A DNA stretch of 64,000 nucleotides from Thalassotalea nanhaiensis (GCF_031583575.1 NZ_CP134146.1:3596001-3660000), one strand, 5' to 3'; counted from the first letter of the stretch, positions 17,595 through 27,164 are shown. The notes: a model not told the origin generated them from the letters alone. Numbers and translations: made by a program.

Positions 17595-18143
17595 ATGGCA
17601 TTTGAAGTTAGCTTCGAATTACAAGAATCAGATTTAGAGCATTTTCGAGGGGTAATGCGTAAAGCCCAAGAGGGTGCGAAAAAATTAACTGACCAGGCCA
17701 TTTTAGCCAATGCAAAAAAACTCATTCAAGATGTAGAGGGTAATGTTCCACCATTTGTAAGTGATCGCATTAAAAAATTGGAAACGTTAATCGCAATGAT
17801 TGAAGATGCGGAATGGAAAATTCCAAGCGAAGAGCGTGCAGACGTATTAAGTGCATTATCTTATTTTAGTGACCCAGAAGATTTAGTACCTGACGATATT
17901 CCTGTTTTGGGCTTTTTAGATGATGCCATCATGATCGAGTTGGTCGCTGAAGATCTAAAGGATGACATAGAAGCGTTTGATGAATTTTGTGCCTACCGCA
18001 TCAGAGAAAAAGATCGAGCAGGAGATCAAGACATCACCCACGATGATTGGCTCGATGCTAAGCGCCGTGAACTACACTCTCGAATGAGAAATCGTCGTTC
18101 ATCTCGTCGTCGTCGAGGCTCATCATTCCGTTCTATTTTTTAA
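17595..18143 (+). CDS. DUF1232 (YkvA) family protein
   Basis: 182 aa from the ATG at 17595, which has AAGGAGA 6 nt upstream; the longer frame from 17514 lacks a ribosome site. The DUF1232 core is DVLSALSYFSDPEDLVPDDIPVLGFLDDAIMIELV (residues about 82-116). The C-terminus is strongly basic (RMRNRRSSRRRRGSSFR). Family members are small membrane-associated or cytoplasmic proteins of unknown function. The Arg-rich tail suggests nucleic-acid or phospholipid contact, which is inference only. Confidence 0.85.
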   Translation: MAFEVSFELQESDLEHFRGVMRKAQEGAKKLTDQAILANAKKLIQDVEGNVPPFVSDRIKKLETLIAMIEDAEWKIPSEERADVLSALSYFSDPEDLVPDDIPVLGFLDDAIMIELVAEDLKDDIEAFDEFCAYRIREKDRAGDQDITHDDWLDAKRRELHSRMRNRRSSRRRRGSSFRSIF

Positions 18144-18171
18144 TTAGTTCGCTCATTTAGCCCAAATTTCG

Positions 18172-18198
18172 TGTCCTTACAAAATTGGTAAGGACACC
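18172..18198. terminator. Perfect 10-bp hairpin, weak terminator
   Basis: GTGTCCTTAC and GTAAGGACAC flank a 7-nt loop, 30 nt after the DUF1232 gene. No T-run follows, so it is either a Rho-assisted end, an mRNA-stabilising hairpin or an operator. The rest of the 299-nt gap to 18443 is AT-rich with no gene. Confidence 0.45.
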
Positions 18199-18442
18199 AC
18201 TTCTTCATTATCTGCAAGACATTAAACTATCTAGTCATTAACAACCCATTGATGATCATAAAAACTAACTACGAAAGTGATCGGTATCACAATTAACGAC
18301 GATTTCTGTTAATATTTAGTTAAAATAACCAACACATCGTTTCATCACTCTTTCAACACCTTGAAAAATAAAGAAATAAATGTTGGTGTCAATCTTGCTT
18401 ATTTTATAAATCTTAATAAAGAATTGATAACAGGAGTATTTT

Positions 18443-19090
18443 GTGGAAGTTAAATTAGAAGACCGTCCTATCGAACAGGTACGAGAAGAAACAATCGATC
18501 AATTAATTTATAATTATAGCCATATGATTATCTCTGCTGAAGCCTTCGAATATAGATTAGATGAGGCCATGCAAACTAATGATGCACACAAAATTGTCGC
18601 CTTGGTTGAAGATCTGCCATTAAAAGTCGATACAAAGTATCAAAGCGAAAAAGAATCTCAATTTACCCCAAATTACAGCCATCAAGTAAGCGATGAAGAG
18701 GTGAGCCTTAGTAGCATACTTGGTTCTAACGAGCGTAGTGGCAAATGGCTAGTTCCAAAAGAAGTAACTATTTATGACATCCTTGGTTCAACAAAGCTCG
18801 ATTTTACCGATGCGGTATTTCAGCATCAACATGTCACGATAAATTTATTCTGCCTAATGGGCTCTGATAAAATTTATATCCCTGAAAATGTGAATGTGGT
18901 TACGCAACTTCTTGACGTTATGGGAAGTGTTGAAAATAAATCAGCCTCTATGGCCAACCGACAAGCGCCAACAATCACCATCAAAGGTAAAGTTATTATG
19001 GGAGGGCTGGTAGTAAAAGTGAAACGAACTACTAAAGAAAAATGGATGGGGTTTGCCGATAGTTTAAAAAGCTTTCTTGGCACCTCATAA
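18443..19090 (+). CDS. DUF1707/LiaF-like envelope-stress protein
   Basis: 215 aa. GTG start with AGGAG 6 nt upstream. The N-terminal 60 residues match the DUF1707 SHOCT-like pattern (RPIEQVREETIDQLIYNYSHMIISAEAFEYRLDEA). The C-terminal half resembles the LiaF/DUF2154 'cell-wall-active antibiotic response' beta-helix (SSILGSNERSGKWLVPKEVTIYDILGSTKLDFTDA ... TITIKGKVIMGGLVVK). There is no membrane helix, unlike classical LiaF. In Firmicutes LiaF restrains the LiaRS envelope-stress system; here no LiaRS pair is adjacent, so the role is only suggested. Confidence 0.75.
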   Translation: MEVKLEDRPIEQVREETIDQLIYNYSHMIISAEAFEYRLDEAMQTNDAHKIVALVEDLPLKVDTKYQSEKESQFTPNYSHQVSDEEVSLSSILGSNERSGKWLVPKEVTIYDILGSTKLDFTDAVFQHQHVTINLFCLMGSDKIYIPENVNVVTQLLDVMGSVENKSASMANRQAPTITIKGKVIMGGLVVKVKRTTKEKWMGFADSLKSFLGTS

Positions 19091-19250
19091 ATACAAAACC
19101 ATAATATATTGGCATCATTATCAGTAGCTCCTCTATTCGTTTCAGGGGCTACAATTTTCATACTATTTAAACACTATACTTAACTAACTCTCCCATTTTA
19201 TATTTTTTTGTGCATAATGAATTTAACAAAAATAAAAATGAGGAATGATT

Positions 19251-19394
19251 GTGACCGCTAAAAAAAGACAGCCAAAGAAAAAGCCAACAAAACACAAAGA
19301 AGTAAAATCTAAAGCAAAGTGGTCAGATAATGTATTTCTTTATACGGTATTTATTGTTGTACCACTGCTTGTTGTGTTGCTATTAGTTCTCTAA
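19251..19394 (+). CDS. Small basic single-pass membrane protein, 47 aa
   Basis: GTG start with GAGGA about 6-8 nt upstream. The first 24 residues are Lys-rich (MTAKKRQPKKKPTKHKEVKS). A hydrophobic helix (VFLYTVFIVVPLLVVLLLVL) runs to the C-terminus. It is predicted to sit in the inner membrane with the basic part in the cytoplasm. No named family. It converges with the cyclase gene. Confidence 0.6.
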   Translation: MTAKKRQPKKKPTKHKEVKSKAKWSDNVFLYTVFIVVPLLVVLLLVL

Positions 19395-19416
19395 GGTCTA
19401 TTTAAGGGGTAAATAG

Positions 19417-20604
19417 TTAAGTGCTCACGTTATTACGGCCCGACTTCTTAGCCTTATACAACGCCTGATCGGCCACTTTCAGTGTTTGCTCAAAATCTTG
19501 TTTAAGAGTTCTTTTAGCAACGCCGATAGAGATCGTAACACTTACTTTTTTGTTGCTATTTTTGCCATTAGCTCGTTCTTCTTTTGTTTGTCTTTTAGGA
19601 GCACGAATCACCATTTTATAGTTAGCAATTAGCTTACGAATGCGTTCTAACTCTTGTTTGCTATGAGCAAGTGATTTTCTTGGAAATACTATAGTAAACT
19701 CTTCTCCGCCGTAACGAAAAACCTTCCCCCCCTTTTTCACTTCCGTTAGTTTACTGGCAACCAACTTTAATACTTGATCACCAATATCATGACCATATTT
19801 ATCATTGAAGCTTTTAAAGTGATCTATGTCTACCATAGCAACGGTATACGAGTTACCTAAGGATAAAGACAGTTTTTTTAATGCTCGCCTGGAAGGTAAA
19901 CCGGTTAACTCATCGCGATAAGCTAGGGAGTAAGAATCGACAACAACCACAAGAATATAATAACTAACCAACAGCGTTAGAATAATGCTCCATGGCAAAT
20001 TTAAAAATTGATAATGTTCAAATCCCCACACAAGCGCGCTCACCAATAGCGCGACAACTGACAAGCTTGCGGTGCTTATACTTCGCCATAACAATAATAC
20101 AATAACGCTGAATAAAGGCACTTCTATGGGTAAATAAGCGCCCCATGTTTCAGGATACTGATTGACCGCTAAATATTGCATTAATATATCGGACGTAATT
20201 AACCATAAATAGGCGGTTACACCACAGAGTCCAAGTAAAATTATTTGATTAAAACCATGAATCGATAGCACGCCGCGATCTTTAATTAACCCCAATAAAC
20301 CACAAACTAGAAAGCCATTCACCACCAGCCAATTTTCATTTTCAACAAGCCAAGGAGACCAAGCCATATTGGAATTAATGGTGAGGTAAAATAATCCTAA
20401 AATTGCGCTAAGAAAAGCAATGCTACTGTGACTAAAGTATGAAGAAAATAATATGGTGATAATGAACAGCCCATATAACGACTGTTCAAAGATAGAAATT
20501 TTGGCAAGCCAATACTGCTGAGTTTCAATTACCCCTAAAAAAATAGCTCCGATAATGAGCAAACTACTTAATGTGGCTTTTAATCCTTTAGCAACATCTA
20601 CCAA
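19417..20604 (-). CDS. Membrane diguanylate cyclase (GGDEF)
   Basis: 395 aa. About seven to eight N-terminal membrane helices (residues 10-225) are followed by a GGDEF domain: RDELTGLPSRRAL, DIDHFKSFNDKYGHDIGDQVL, and the active-site GGEEF at 299-303. It should make c-di-GMP from two GTP. The residues before GGEEF (KKGGKVFRY) lack the RxxD inhibitory site, so product feedback is not expected. The start is TTG with GGGG about 8 nt upstream; there is no in-frame ATG nearby. An insert (APKRQTKEERANGKNSNKK) near residue 335 is unusually basic. The membrane part is not a named sensor domain that I recognise. Confidence 0.92.
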   Translation of the reverse strand: MVDVAKGLKATLSSLLIIGAIFLGVIETQQYWLAKISIFEQSLYGLFIITILFSSYFSHSSIAFLSAILGLFYLTINSNMAWSPWLVENENWLVVNGFLVCGLLGLIKDRGVLSIHGFNQIILLGLCGVTAYLWLITSDILMQYLAVNQYPETWGAYLPIEVPLFSVIVLLLWRSISTASLSVVALLVSALVWGFEHYQFLNLPWSIILTLLVSYYILVVVVDSYSLAYRDELTGLPSRRALKKLSLSLGNSYTVAMVDIDHFKSFNDKYGHDIGDQVLKLVASKLTEVKKGGKVFRYGGEEFTIVFPRKSLAHSKQELERIRKLIANYKMVIRAPKRQTKEERANGKNSNKKVSVTISIGVAKRTLKQDFEQTLKVADQALYKAKKSGRNNVST

Positions 20605-20647
20605 GCAAAACCCCGTATTAGCAACTTAAAAGTATTTACGATTATTT

Positions 20648-20664
20648 AACATTATCATAATGTT
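20648..20664. promoter_or_regulatory. Palindrome upstream of the cyclase gene
   Basis: AACATTA-TCA-TAATGTT, perfect 7+7, lies about 45 nt upstream of the cyclase start. It could be a repressor site or a weak terminator for the region to the right. Confidence 0.3.
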
Positions 20665-20768
20665 GCTTTTGTTTAGAGGTTAATTTTAGCTTAATTTTCA
20701 AAAACAGTAATAAAATTAACGTTTAAATCCTCGTTCACATAATATTGCGATTAAATAAGAATGCTGCA

Positions 20769-21179
20769 CTATCTGTGCTTTGCCCAAGGGTCAAATTTAC
20801 CAGCATTACGTTCGCGGGTCTTTTCTGCTTTCTTCACTCTAACTTCTTCCGCATGTTCAAGTGTCAGCTCCATTGGCTCTCTCGGCTCTAGCCCATCTCG
20901 AAAACCTCTTGCCCTTGGTGGCATTTCAAACTCTTTATCGTCAGGCTTTGGCATTCTTTTAAATTTATATAAATAAAAGTCTTCCAGTTTTTCCCGAGCC
21001 CATTCCGTTTTCTTTAAAAACTTTAAACTTGAAGCAATACTTGGGTTTGTTTTAAAACAATTAATATTGGTATAAGCGGCTAAAATTTCAAAGCCATAAT
21101 GATCAACCAATTCATTAACCAGCACATCAAGCTTTAAACCGTGTAATGGATTATTTTGTTGTTCTTCAACTGTACTCAT
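20769..21179 (-). CDS. VF530 family DNA-binding protein
   Basis: 136 aa. The family core is [62 protein letters not shown] (residues 9-70), the VF530/DUF2132 fold known from the Vibrio fischeri structure. The C-terminal 65 residues are a charged extension ([29 protein letters not shown]) that is longer than the basic family size. DNA binding is reported for the family; the cellular role is unclear. It is divergent from the RNase HI gene, 160 nt away. Confidence 0.88.
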   Translation of the reverse strand: MSTVEEQQNNPLHGLKLDVLVNELVDHYGFEILAAYTNINCFKTNPSIASSLKFLKKTEWAREKLEDFYLYKFKRMPKPDDKEFEMPPRARGFRDGLEPREPMELTLEHAEEVRVKKAEKTRERNAGKFDPWAKHR

Positions 21180-21339
21180 GTAAGTTCCTGACAGATTTGC
21201 TACTAATAACAGATTATAAATTCAGTAAGCCTAATTTGATAGTTTTATCCGTAACATTAAAATTAAAGTGGCAATGTAGATATAGCCACTTTATTATCTC
21301 TGTTAAGTTAACAGTAAAAGAAAGCATCAAGAAAAATAA

Positions 21340-22125
21340 ATGGCTAAAAAATATTACGTAATTTGGAAAGGCGAAAAAACAGGTGTTTTTAATGACTGGT
21401 CAACAGTGCAATCATTAACTTCTGGTCGAGCAGATGCGCAGTTTATGGGGTTTGTGTCAAAAGACGAAGCAGAGGCCGCTTTTCAGTCTACCTACAGTAA
21501 AGCATTGATGAAGCGCTCCTTACAAAAAACGCCGAATCAAACCTCACCTCCTACCAATAAAACAAAACCTGCAACCAGAAAAAAAGTAGCTCCACCAACA
21601 ACAGTTGCTGATATCAATATTTATTGTGATGGTGCTTGTTCACCAAACCCAGGTAAATCGGGTACCGGTATGGCTGTTTATTTCAACAATGAGCTAAAAG
21701 AACTTTGGTTTGGTTTACATCAAGCAATGGGAACCAATAATACTGCTGAATTAAATGGCATGTTAGAAGCCTTTCGTTATGCTCAAGCTTATATCGCCAA
21801 AGGGCAAACTGTACAAGTATTGTCAGATTCAAAATACTCTATTGATTGCATCACAAAATGGGCAAAAGGCTGGCAGGCTAAAGGTTGGACTCGTGGCAAA
21901 AATGAAGAAATTAAAAATCTTGAGATCATCAAAGAATGTTTTGCCTTATATGAGCAACTAAAAGAAAATTTAATTATTAGTCACGTAAAAGGTCATGCCA
22001 ATATTGAAGGCAATGAGCTTTCTGATCGCATGGCTGTAATAGCAAGAAAGCAAAGGGAAGTTGGTTTTATCAGATACCAAGACACCTTGGATATTGACAA
22101 AATTTTAGCGATGGAATCAGGTTAA
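21340..22125 (+). CDS. rnhA: Ribonuclease HI with N-terminal viroplasmin-like domain
   Basis: 261 aa. Residues 3-50 form a caulimovirus-VI (viroplasmin) domain (KYYVIWKGEKTGVFNDWSTVQ ... FMGFVSKDEAEAAF), known in eukaryotic and some bacterial RNases H to bind RNA/DNA hybrids. A Thr/Pro/Lys linker follows. The RNase H catalytic acids are visible in YCDGACSPNP, NNTAELNG, LSDSKYSID and GNELSDRMA. It cuts the RNA of RNA:DNA hybrids (R-loops, primers). It stands 81 nt before topB and may be co-transcribed. Confidence 0.92.
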   Translation: MAKKYYVIWKGEKTGVFNDWSTVQSLTSGRADAQFMGFVSKDEAEAAFQSTYSKALMKRSLQKTPNQTSPPTNKTKPATRKKVAPPTTVADINIYCDGACSPNPGKSGTGMAVYFNNELKELWFGLHQAMGTNNTAELNGMLEAFRYAQAYIAKGQTVQVLSDSKYSIDCITKWAKGWQAKGWTRGKNEEIKNLEIIKECFALYEQLKENLIISHVKGHANIEGNELSDRMAVIARKQREVGFIRYQDTLDIDKILAMESG

Positions 22126-22206
22126 TTGATACACCATCACTTTAACTGTATAAAAACACAGTTATAGGGTAGTATTAATTTAGACGCTTATTTCCGAGTT
22201 TTAAAA

Positions 22207-24156
22207 ATGAAACTATACATAGCCGAAAAACCAAGTCTTGGTCGGGCAATCGCTGATGCCTTGCCAAAGCCACATAAGAAACAACAAGGCTTTATAGAAG
22301 TCGGTAATGGCGATGTCGTCAGCTGGTGTATAGGGCATATTCTTGAACAGGTTGAACCTGATGCTTACGATCAAAAATATAAAAAGTGGGATATGCAGCA
22401 CTTACCCATTGTTCCTGATGCTTGGCAATTAAAACCTAAATCGCAAACCCGCTCACAACTTACAATTCTTAGAAAACTGGTTAAACAGTGTGATGCTATT
22501 GTGCACGCCGGAGATCCGGACCGAGAAGGTCAGTTACTGATTGATGAAGTAATTGATTATTTAAAGGTAAGCAAAACTAAAAAAGCCCAGATAGAGCGCT
22601 TGCTTATCAGTGATTTGAACCTGGCTGCAGTTAAGCGCGCTTTAAATGCATTAAAACCAAACAGTGACTTTATTCCGCTGTCTATTTCAGCTCTTGCTCG
22701 CTCGAGAGCGGATTGGCTTTATGGTATTAATTTAACCAGAGCCTTTACCATAGTAGGAAAAAAGTCAGGTTACCAAGGTGTTTTATCTGTTGGCAGAGTG
22801 CAAACACCAATATTAGGCTTGGTTGTTTCCCGCGATAATGAAATTGATAATTTTGTCAGTAAACCCTTTTATGAAGTACTTGCCCAAATTGAAACAAAAT
22901 CCGGTGATACATTTAAAGCAAAATGGCAACCAAGTGAGGCCTGTCAGCCCTATATGGATGATGAAAATAGAGTATTGGTTAAAGCACTAGCAGAGAATGT
23001 GGTCACTAGAATTAATAACAAGCCTGCAGTCGTTAGCGAAATTAAAACAGAACAAAAGAAGCAATTTGCACCACTTCCTTATAATTTATCAGCTCTGCAA
23101 ATAGATGCTGCAAAAGCTTTCTCGATGAATGCGAAATTGGTCCTAGATATTTGCCAGGGTTTGTATGAAAAACACAAGCTTATAACGTACCCTCGGTCTG
23201 ACAGTAGGTATTTACCTAAAGATCAATTAAAGCAAGCTCCGCAAATCATTAACCTAATGGCTCAATCAACTTTGCCTTTTGCTGAACATGCCAAAAACGC
23301 TGATAAAAGTATTGTCAGTAAGGCATGGAATGATAAAAAAGTAACGGCTCACCATGCAATTATTCCAACCGAAAAATCAGCCAACAATATTAATTTAAGT
23401 TCTTTTGAAAAAAATATTTACCAACTTATAGTTCGCCAATATTTAGCTCAATTTTTTCCAGCCTTTACCTATGAGCAAACAAAGCTTTCATTAGATATTA
23501 GTGGTGGAGAGTTTAGGGTTAATTGCAAAAATCCACAGCAACAGGGCTGGAAAGTATTATTCAAAAAATCTTCTGGCCAAACAAATAGTAATAAGCAAAC
23601 TCAAACTAATGAGCAAGAGGAGCAAACATTACCTGCTTTAAATAAGGGGGATATTTTGCATTGTCAACGGGGAGAGCTTGTTGAGAAAAACACTCAACCA
23701 CCGCAGAGCTTTACTGATGCAACACTACTACAAGCCATGACTGGAATTGCCCGTTACGTTACCGATACTGACATAAAAAAAATATTAAAAGATACTGATG
23801 GTTTAGGCACAGAGGCTACCCGCGCAGGTATTATTGAACTTCTATTTAAACGAGGATTTTTAGAGCGCCAAGGTAAACAAATTAAAGCAACATTGGTCGG
23901 TAAATCTTTAGTTAAAGCATTGCCGGATTTGGCAACAAAACCTGATATGACAGCTCAATGGGAAGCGACCCTGAATGCAATTTGTGAGCAAAAAAGTAAC
24001 TATCAAAGTTTTATGACGCCTTTAGTGTCTGTGATAGAAAACATGGTAAAACAGGCAAGTAGTTTATCTTTCAGCGGTTTACCTCAAGGAAAAGCCACCA
24101 ATAACTTTAAAAAGAAACGCTTTAGCCGTAAAAAGAAGTTCGCTAAAACAGCTTAA
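22207..24156 (+). CDS. topB: DNA topoisomerase III
   Basis: 649 aa type IA topoisomerase. The N-terminal Toprim domain shows IAEKPSLGRAIA and HAGDPDREGQLLIDE. The active-site Tyr is in ITYPRSDSRYL, and TGIARYVTDTDIKKILKDTDGLGTEATRAGII is typical of TopB. It relaxes and decatenates single-stranded regions by transient 5'-phosphotyrosine bonds. The C-terminus ends in a Lys/Arg-rich tail (KKKRFSRKKKFAK) and has no zinc fingers, as usual for TopB. Confidence 0.96.
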   Translation: MKLYIAEKPSLGRAIADALPKPHKKQQGFIEVGNGDVVSWCIGHILEQVEPDAYDQKYKKWDMQHLPIVPDAWQLKPKSQTRSQLTILRKLVKQCDAIVHAGDPDREGQLLIDEVIDYLKVSKTKKAQIERLLISDLNLAAVKRALNALKPNSDFIPLSISALARSRADWLYGINLTRAFTIVGKKSGYQGVLSVGRVQTPILGLVVSRDNEIDNFVSKPFYEVLAQIETKSGDTFKAKWQPSEACQPYMDDENRVLVKALAENVVTRINNKPAVVSEIKTEQKKQFAPLPYNLSALQIDAAKAFSMNAKLVLDICQGLYEKHKLITYPRSDSRYLPKDQLKQAPQIINLMAQSTLPFAEHAKNADKSIVSKAWNDKKVTAHHAIIPTEKSANNINLSSFEKNIYQLIVRQYLAQFFPAFTYEQTKLSLDISGGEFRVNCKNPQQQGWKVLFKKSSGQTNSNKQTQTNEQEEQTLPALNKGDILHCQRGELVEKNTQPPQSFTDATLLQAMTGIARYVTDTDIKKILKDTDGLGTEATRAGIIELLFKRGFLERQGKQIKATLVGKSLVKALPDLATKPDMTAQWEATLNAICEQKSNYQSFMTPLVSVIENMVKQASSLSFSGLPQGKATNNFKKKRFSRKKKFAKTA

Positions 24157-24219
24157 TTAAGACTATTGTCCCGTATATTAATATTCAAAAAATGAATTAA
24201 GAAATTACTTTGACCAACC

Positions 24220-24684
24220 TTAAGCTTTGATCGGTAAGGTGTTTCTTGAAAAGGTTTGTTTTAAAACAACGGTAGATTCTATAGTCGAGATGAAATCTAA
24301 TCGACCTAATGATTTCTTTACGAAGCTTTCATAATCTTCAAGATCTTCTGCAATTATTTTTAATAGGTAGTCGTAAGCACCGGTAACAACAGAACACTCT
24401 AACACTTGCTCTAATTGCTCAACCGTTTGTTCGAATTGGTTAGCCAACTTATCTGAATTAGCACTTAAGCGCACAAAAGCATAGACCAATACGTTTAAGT
24501 TAAACGCTTGTCTGTTAAGCCTTGCTTGATAACCCTCTATCACGCCAGCTTGCTCTAACTTTTTTACTCGTCTTAAACAGGGAGTGTCCGACAAACTTAC
24601 TTCTTGAGCAAGTTCTGACATAGGTATACGACCATTCTGTTGTAACTTTTCGACAATTACTTTATCTTTTTTATCTAAAATCAC
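24220..24684 (-). CDS. Lrp/AsnC family transcriptional regulator
   Basis: 154 aa. An N-terminal winged helix-turn-helix (DKVIVEKLQQNGRIPMSELAQEVSLSDTPCLRRVKKLEQAGVI) is followed by an RAM/AsnC ligand-binding domain (VLVYAFVRLS ... VTGAYDYLLKIIAEDLEDYESFV). The start is GTG; an ATG is not available nearby. It is divergent from the dioxygenase/kynureninase pair with a 159-nt shared region. In Pseudomonas an Lrp-type regulator (KynR) controls kynurenine genes from the same position, so local control of the pair in response to an aromatic amino acid is likely but inferred. Confidence 0.9.
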   Translation of the reverse strand: MILDKKDKVIVEKLQQNGRIPMSELAQEVSLSDTPCLRRVKKLEQAGVIEGYQARLNRQAFNLNVLVYAFVRLSANSDKLANQFEQTVEQLEQVLECSVVTGAYDYLLKIIAEDLEDYESFVKKSLGRLDFISTIESTVVLKQTFSRNTLPIKA

Positions 24685-24843
24685 TATTAAAACCCCATCA
24701 AAGTAGTTAAATCCAACAACATAGTAACACCATTCGGTATTTATAACTAAAAACTACAACTTTACAGCGATATTTTAGCGAATTACTGTTTTACCATTCT
24801 GATAGCATTAAGGTAATTTAGTCATGCAATACAGGATAAGAAC
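24685..24843. promoter_or_regulatory. Divergent promoter region, Lrp-type gene / dioxygenase operon
   Basis: 159 nt of AT-rich sequence between the two divergent starts. It is the expected site for Lrp-type dimer binding. I can see no clean palindrome that I would call the operator. Confidence 0.4.
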
Positions 24844-26013
24844 GTGACCGCAAATACCCGCGCCTTTGATCATTGGATCAGAACTAGCTTTTGTGATTTA
24901 AACACAGAGTTAGAAGACCTTTACTGGCAACAAGATGATAAAGCAAATGTTGTCAATATTGGCGATGATCTTAAACAGCAACTTGAAGCTGAAGGACGAG
25001 AGTTAATATTACCGTTACTCAATGAAGGTAATACCGATAACGGCTTTGATAATGCATTTGATTTATTAGGCAACGTCGGACTTTATATGGCCGCTTGTCG
25101 TCGCCACGAAATCACTGAGCCATCAAGAGAGCGTTCCTCTCCTTTAATTGAAGCATCTGCCCTTGCAATGCATATTGGCGCTTCAATTGGTGTTACCCCG
25201 CGTTTTGCTACTGCACACTTAACCACGCATAACAAAGCATTTAATGGAACCTACAAACGGTTTACTCACCTAGAAGATGAAAAAGTATTTATTGATTACA
25301 ATACCAAAGGTATTTTGGCCTATAAGCGAGCGGCTGATGCGTTAATTAAAATCCAACCATTAGGCATATCTCACCCTATTACCGCAGATTTATTGAATGT
25401 TGCAAAGCAGGGCCTTAAAGATGTTATCGACTCAAATAAATTGCTCTTTGATAAACTTGATACCGATCGCTTCTTTAATTGTGTACGTCCATATTACAAG
25501 CCATATCGAGTAGGCAAAGAAGTTTATCGTGGTGCTAATGCGGGTGACTTTGCCGGTATTAATGTTATCGATTTACAGCTTGGTCTTTGTTTTGCCAATG
25601 AGCCTTCCTATTCACAAATGCTGGTAGATAAGTTTTTATATATGATGCCAGAAGATCAATTGATTTTGCGCGATACAATGCGCAGAAGCAGTATTATGGA
25701 CGACTTTCTGAATGTGAACGCATGTCATAAACAATCGTGGTATCAAGAAAATTTAAGTTTGTTTCTAGAGGTTTGTAAGCTGCACGGCACTACAGCGATT
25801 CAGCACCATAACCAATTAGTTGGAAAGTACATCAGCAAACCATCTGCAGGCATGGCAGAGCAACATATGGATAAAATTACCGCCAGTGGTCCTCCATTAC
25901 ATGTATTATTAGATTCATTAGAAAAACTGCGTGATAGACGTGCTGCGCACAAACGCGATGACATTCGTACTCGTTACGCTGATATTCAAACGTTAAAAAA
26001 CAGCATTAATTAG
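24844..26013 (+). CDS. PrnB/IDO-like heme dioxygenase (DUF1864)
   Basis: 389 aa. The chain resembles the PrnB (monodechloroaminopyrrolnitrin synthase) family of the tryptophan/indoleamine 2,3-dioxygenase superfamily: ACRRHEITEPSRERSSPLIEASALAMHIGASIGVTPRFATAHL, then YKPYRVGKEVYRGANAGDFAGINVIDLQLG and LHGTTAIQHHNQLVGKY. Candidate axial heme ligands are His314, His321 and His322; in PrnB the ligand is a His at about the same position. The family binds tryptophan-like substrates and heme. The kynureninase-like gene starts 8 nt downstream, pointing to oxidative cleavage of tryptophan or a relative rather than pyrrolnitrin synthesis, for which no other genes are present. GTG start; no clear SD (GGATAAGAAC precedes it). 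Confidence 0.72.
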   Translation: MTANTRAFDHWIRTSFCDLNTELEDLYWQQDDKANVVNIGDDLKQQLEAEGRELILPLLNEGNTDNGFDNAFDLLGNVGLYMAACRRHEITEPSRERSSPLIEASALAMHIGASIGVTPRFATAHLTTHNKAFNGTYKRFTHLEDEKVFIDYNTKGILAYKRAADALIKIQPLGISHPITADLLNVAKQGLKDVIDSNKLLFDKLDTDRFFNCVRPYYKPYRVGKEVYRGANAGDFAGINVIDLQLGLCFANEPSYSQMLVDKFLYMMPEDQLILRDTMRRSSIMDDFLNVNACHKQSWYQENLSLFLEVCKLHGTTAIQHHNQLVGKYISKPSAGMAEQHMDKITASGPPLHVLLDSLEKLRDRRAAHKRDDIRTRYADIQTLKNSIN

Positions 26014-26020
26014 GATTTTC

Positions 26021-27139
26021 ATGAGCCAATTCAAAAATGATTTTTTATTAGCTGACAGTAATTACTTACTAAATCACTCGGTAGGTCGCCCATTAGCCAC
26101 AGTAGAGCAAGCATTTAAAGATAGTTTTTTATCGCCATGGCAACATTCAGGCAAGGAGCCCTGGGGCAGTTGGCTAGAAATAATAAATAACTTTCAGTCG
26201 GCGTTAGCTACGCTTTTTAATGCCCCCGCAGACCAGTTTTGCCCGCAAGTAAACCTGTCGAGCAGTTTAACAAAAATTGTGATGTCGTTAGGTGCGTTAA
26301 ATAAAACTAACGTTGTAATTTTGATGAGTGAAGCTGACTTTCCCAGCATGGGATTTGCATTGCAAAAGTCACTACCTTCAGGCGCTGAAATTCGTTTTAT
26401 AAATAAAACATTAGACATTGCTAATGCGAATGTTTGGCATTCGCATTTATCTAAAGATATTGATTTAGTCTTTATATCAAACGCCTATTCCAACACCGGA
26501 CAATTAGCCCCGGTTGGTGAAGTAATATCGCTTGCTAAAGAGCTTGGCGTTATATCAGTTTTAGATATTGCTCAATCGGCTGGCGTTATACCACTAAACT
26601 TACAAAGTGTAAGCCCTGACTTTATGATTGGTTCGAGTGTAAAGTGGTTATGTGGTGGCCCCGGTGCAGGTTACTTATGGGTTAACCCTGATATTATTGA
26701 GCAATGCCAACCAAAAGATGTGGGCTGGTTTTCTCACCAAAACCCTTTTGAATTTGATATTCATAACTTTAATTACCATCAATCGGCAATGAAGTTTTGG
26801 GGTGGTACACCATCGATAACACCGTTTGCTTTAGCAAGCCATTCAATAGAGTACTTTGCCAAATTAGGCTCTACTAATATTAGAGCTCACAACCAAAGTA
26901 TGATCGACTTGATTGTTAATGAATTCGATAACGAGGTTAAGTCACCGCTTGATAAGCACACCAGAAGCGGTACGGTTATTTTAGATTTTTCAGATAAACA
27001 AACTAGGATCATGGAAGAGTTGGCAGCGGCGAACATCAGTGTTGATGCTCGCCATTTAGGTATGCGTGTATCCGCTCATATTTATAACGACGCCGATGAC
27101 ATTCAACACTTTATTGATGTGGTAAAACAACACTACTAG
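26021..27139 (+). CDS. Kynureninase-like PLP enzyme (aminotransferase class V fold)
   Basis: 372 aa. The PLP Lys208 is in GSSVKWLCGGPGAGYLWV and the PLP-nitrogen Asp182 in VLDIAQSAGVIPLNL. DVGWFSHQNPFEFD and FWGGTPSITPFALASHSIEYF match kynureninase positions that shape the substrate site. Kynureninase splits kynurenine into anthranilate and alanine. It is somewhat shorter than classical KynU (about 410 aa), so a related beta-elimination or cysteine-desulfurase-like activity is possible. It follows the dioxygenase gene by 7 nt and is clearly in the same operon. No formamidase gene is in the window. Confidence 0.75.
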   Translation: MSQFKNDFLLADSNYLLNHSVGRPLATVEQAFKDSFLSPWQHSGKEPWGSWLEIINNFQSALATLFNAPADQFCPQVNLSSSLTKIVMSLGALNKTNVVILMSEADFPSMGFALQKSLPSGAEIRFINKTLDIANANVWHSHLSKDIDLVFISNAYSNTGQLAPVGEVISLAKELGVISVLDIAQSAGVIPLNLQSVSPDFMIGSSVKWLCGGPGAGYLWVNPDIIEQCQPKDVGWFSHQNPFEFDIHNFNYHQSAMKFWGGTPSITPFALASHSIEYFAKLGSTNIRAHNQSMIDLIVNEFDNEVKSPLDKHTRSGTVILDFSDKQTRIMEELAAANISVDARHLGMRVSAHIYNDADDIQHFIDVVKQHY

Positions 27140-27164
27140 CCCTGAAGTTTCAACCTCATCCTAT

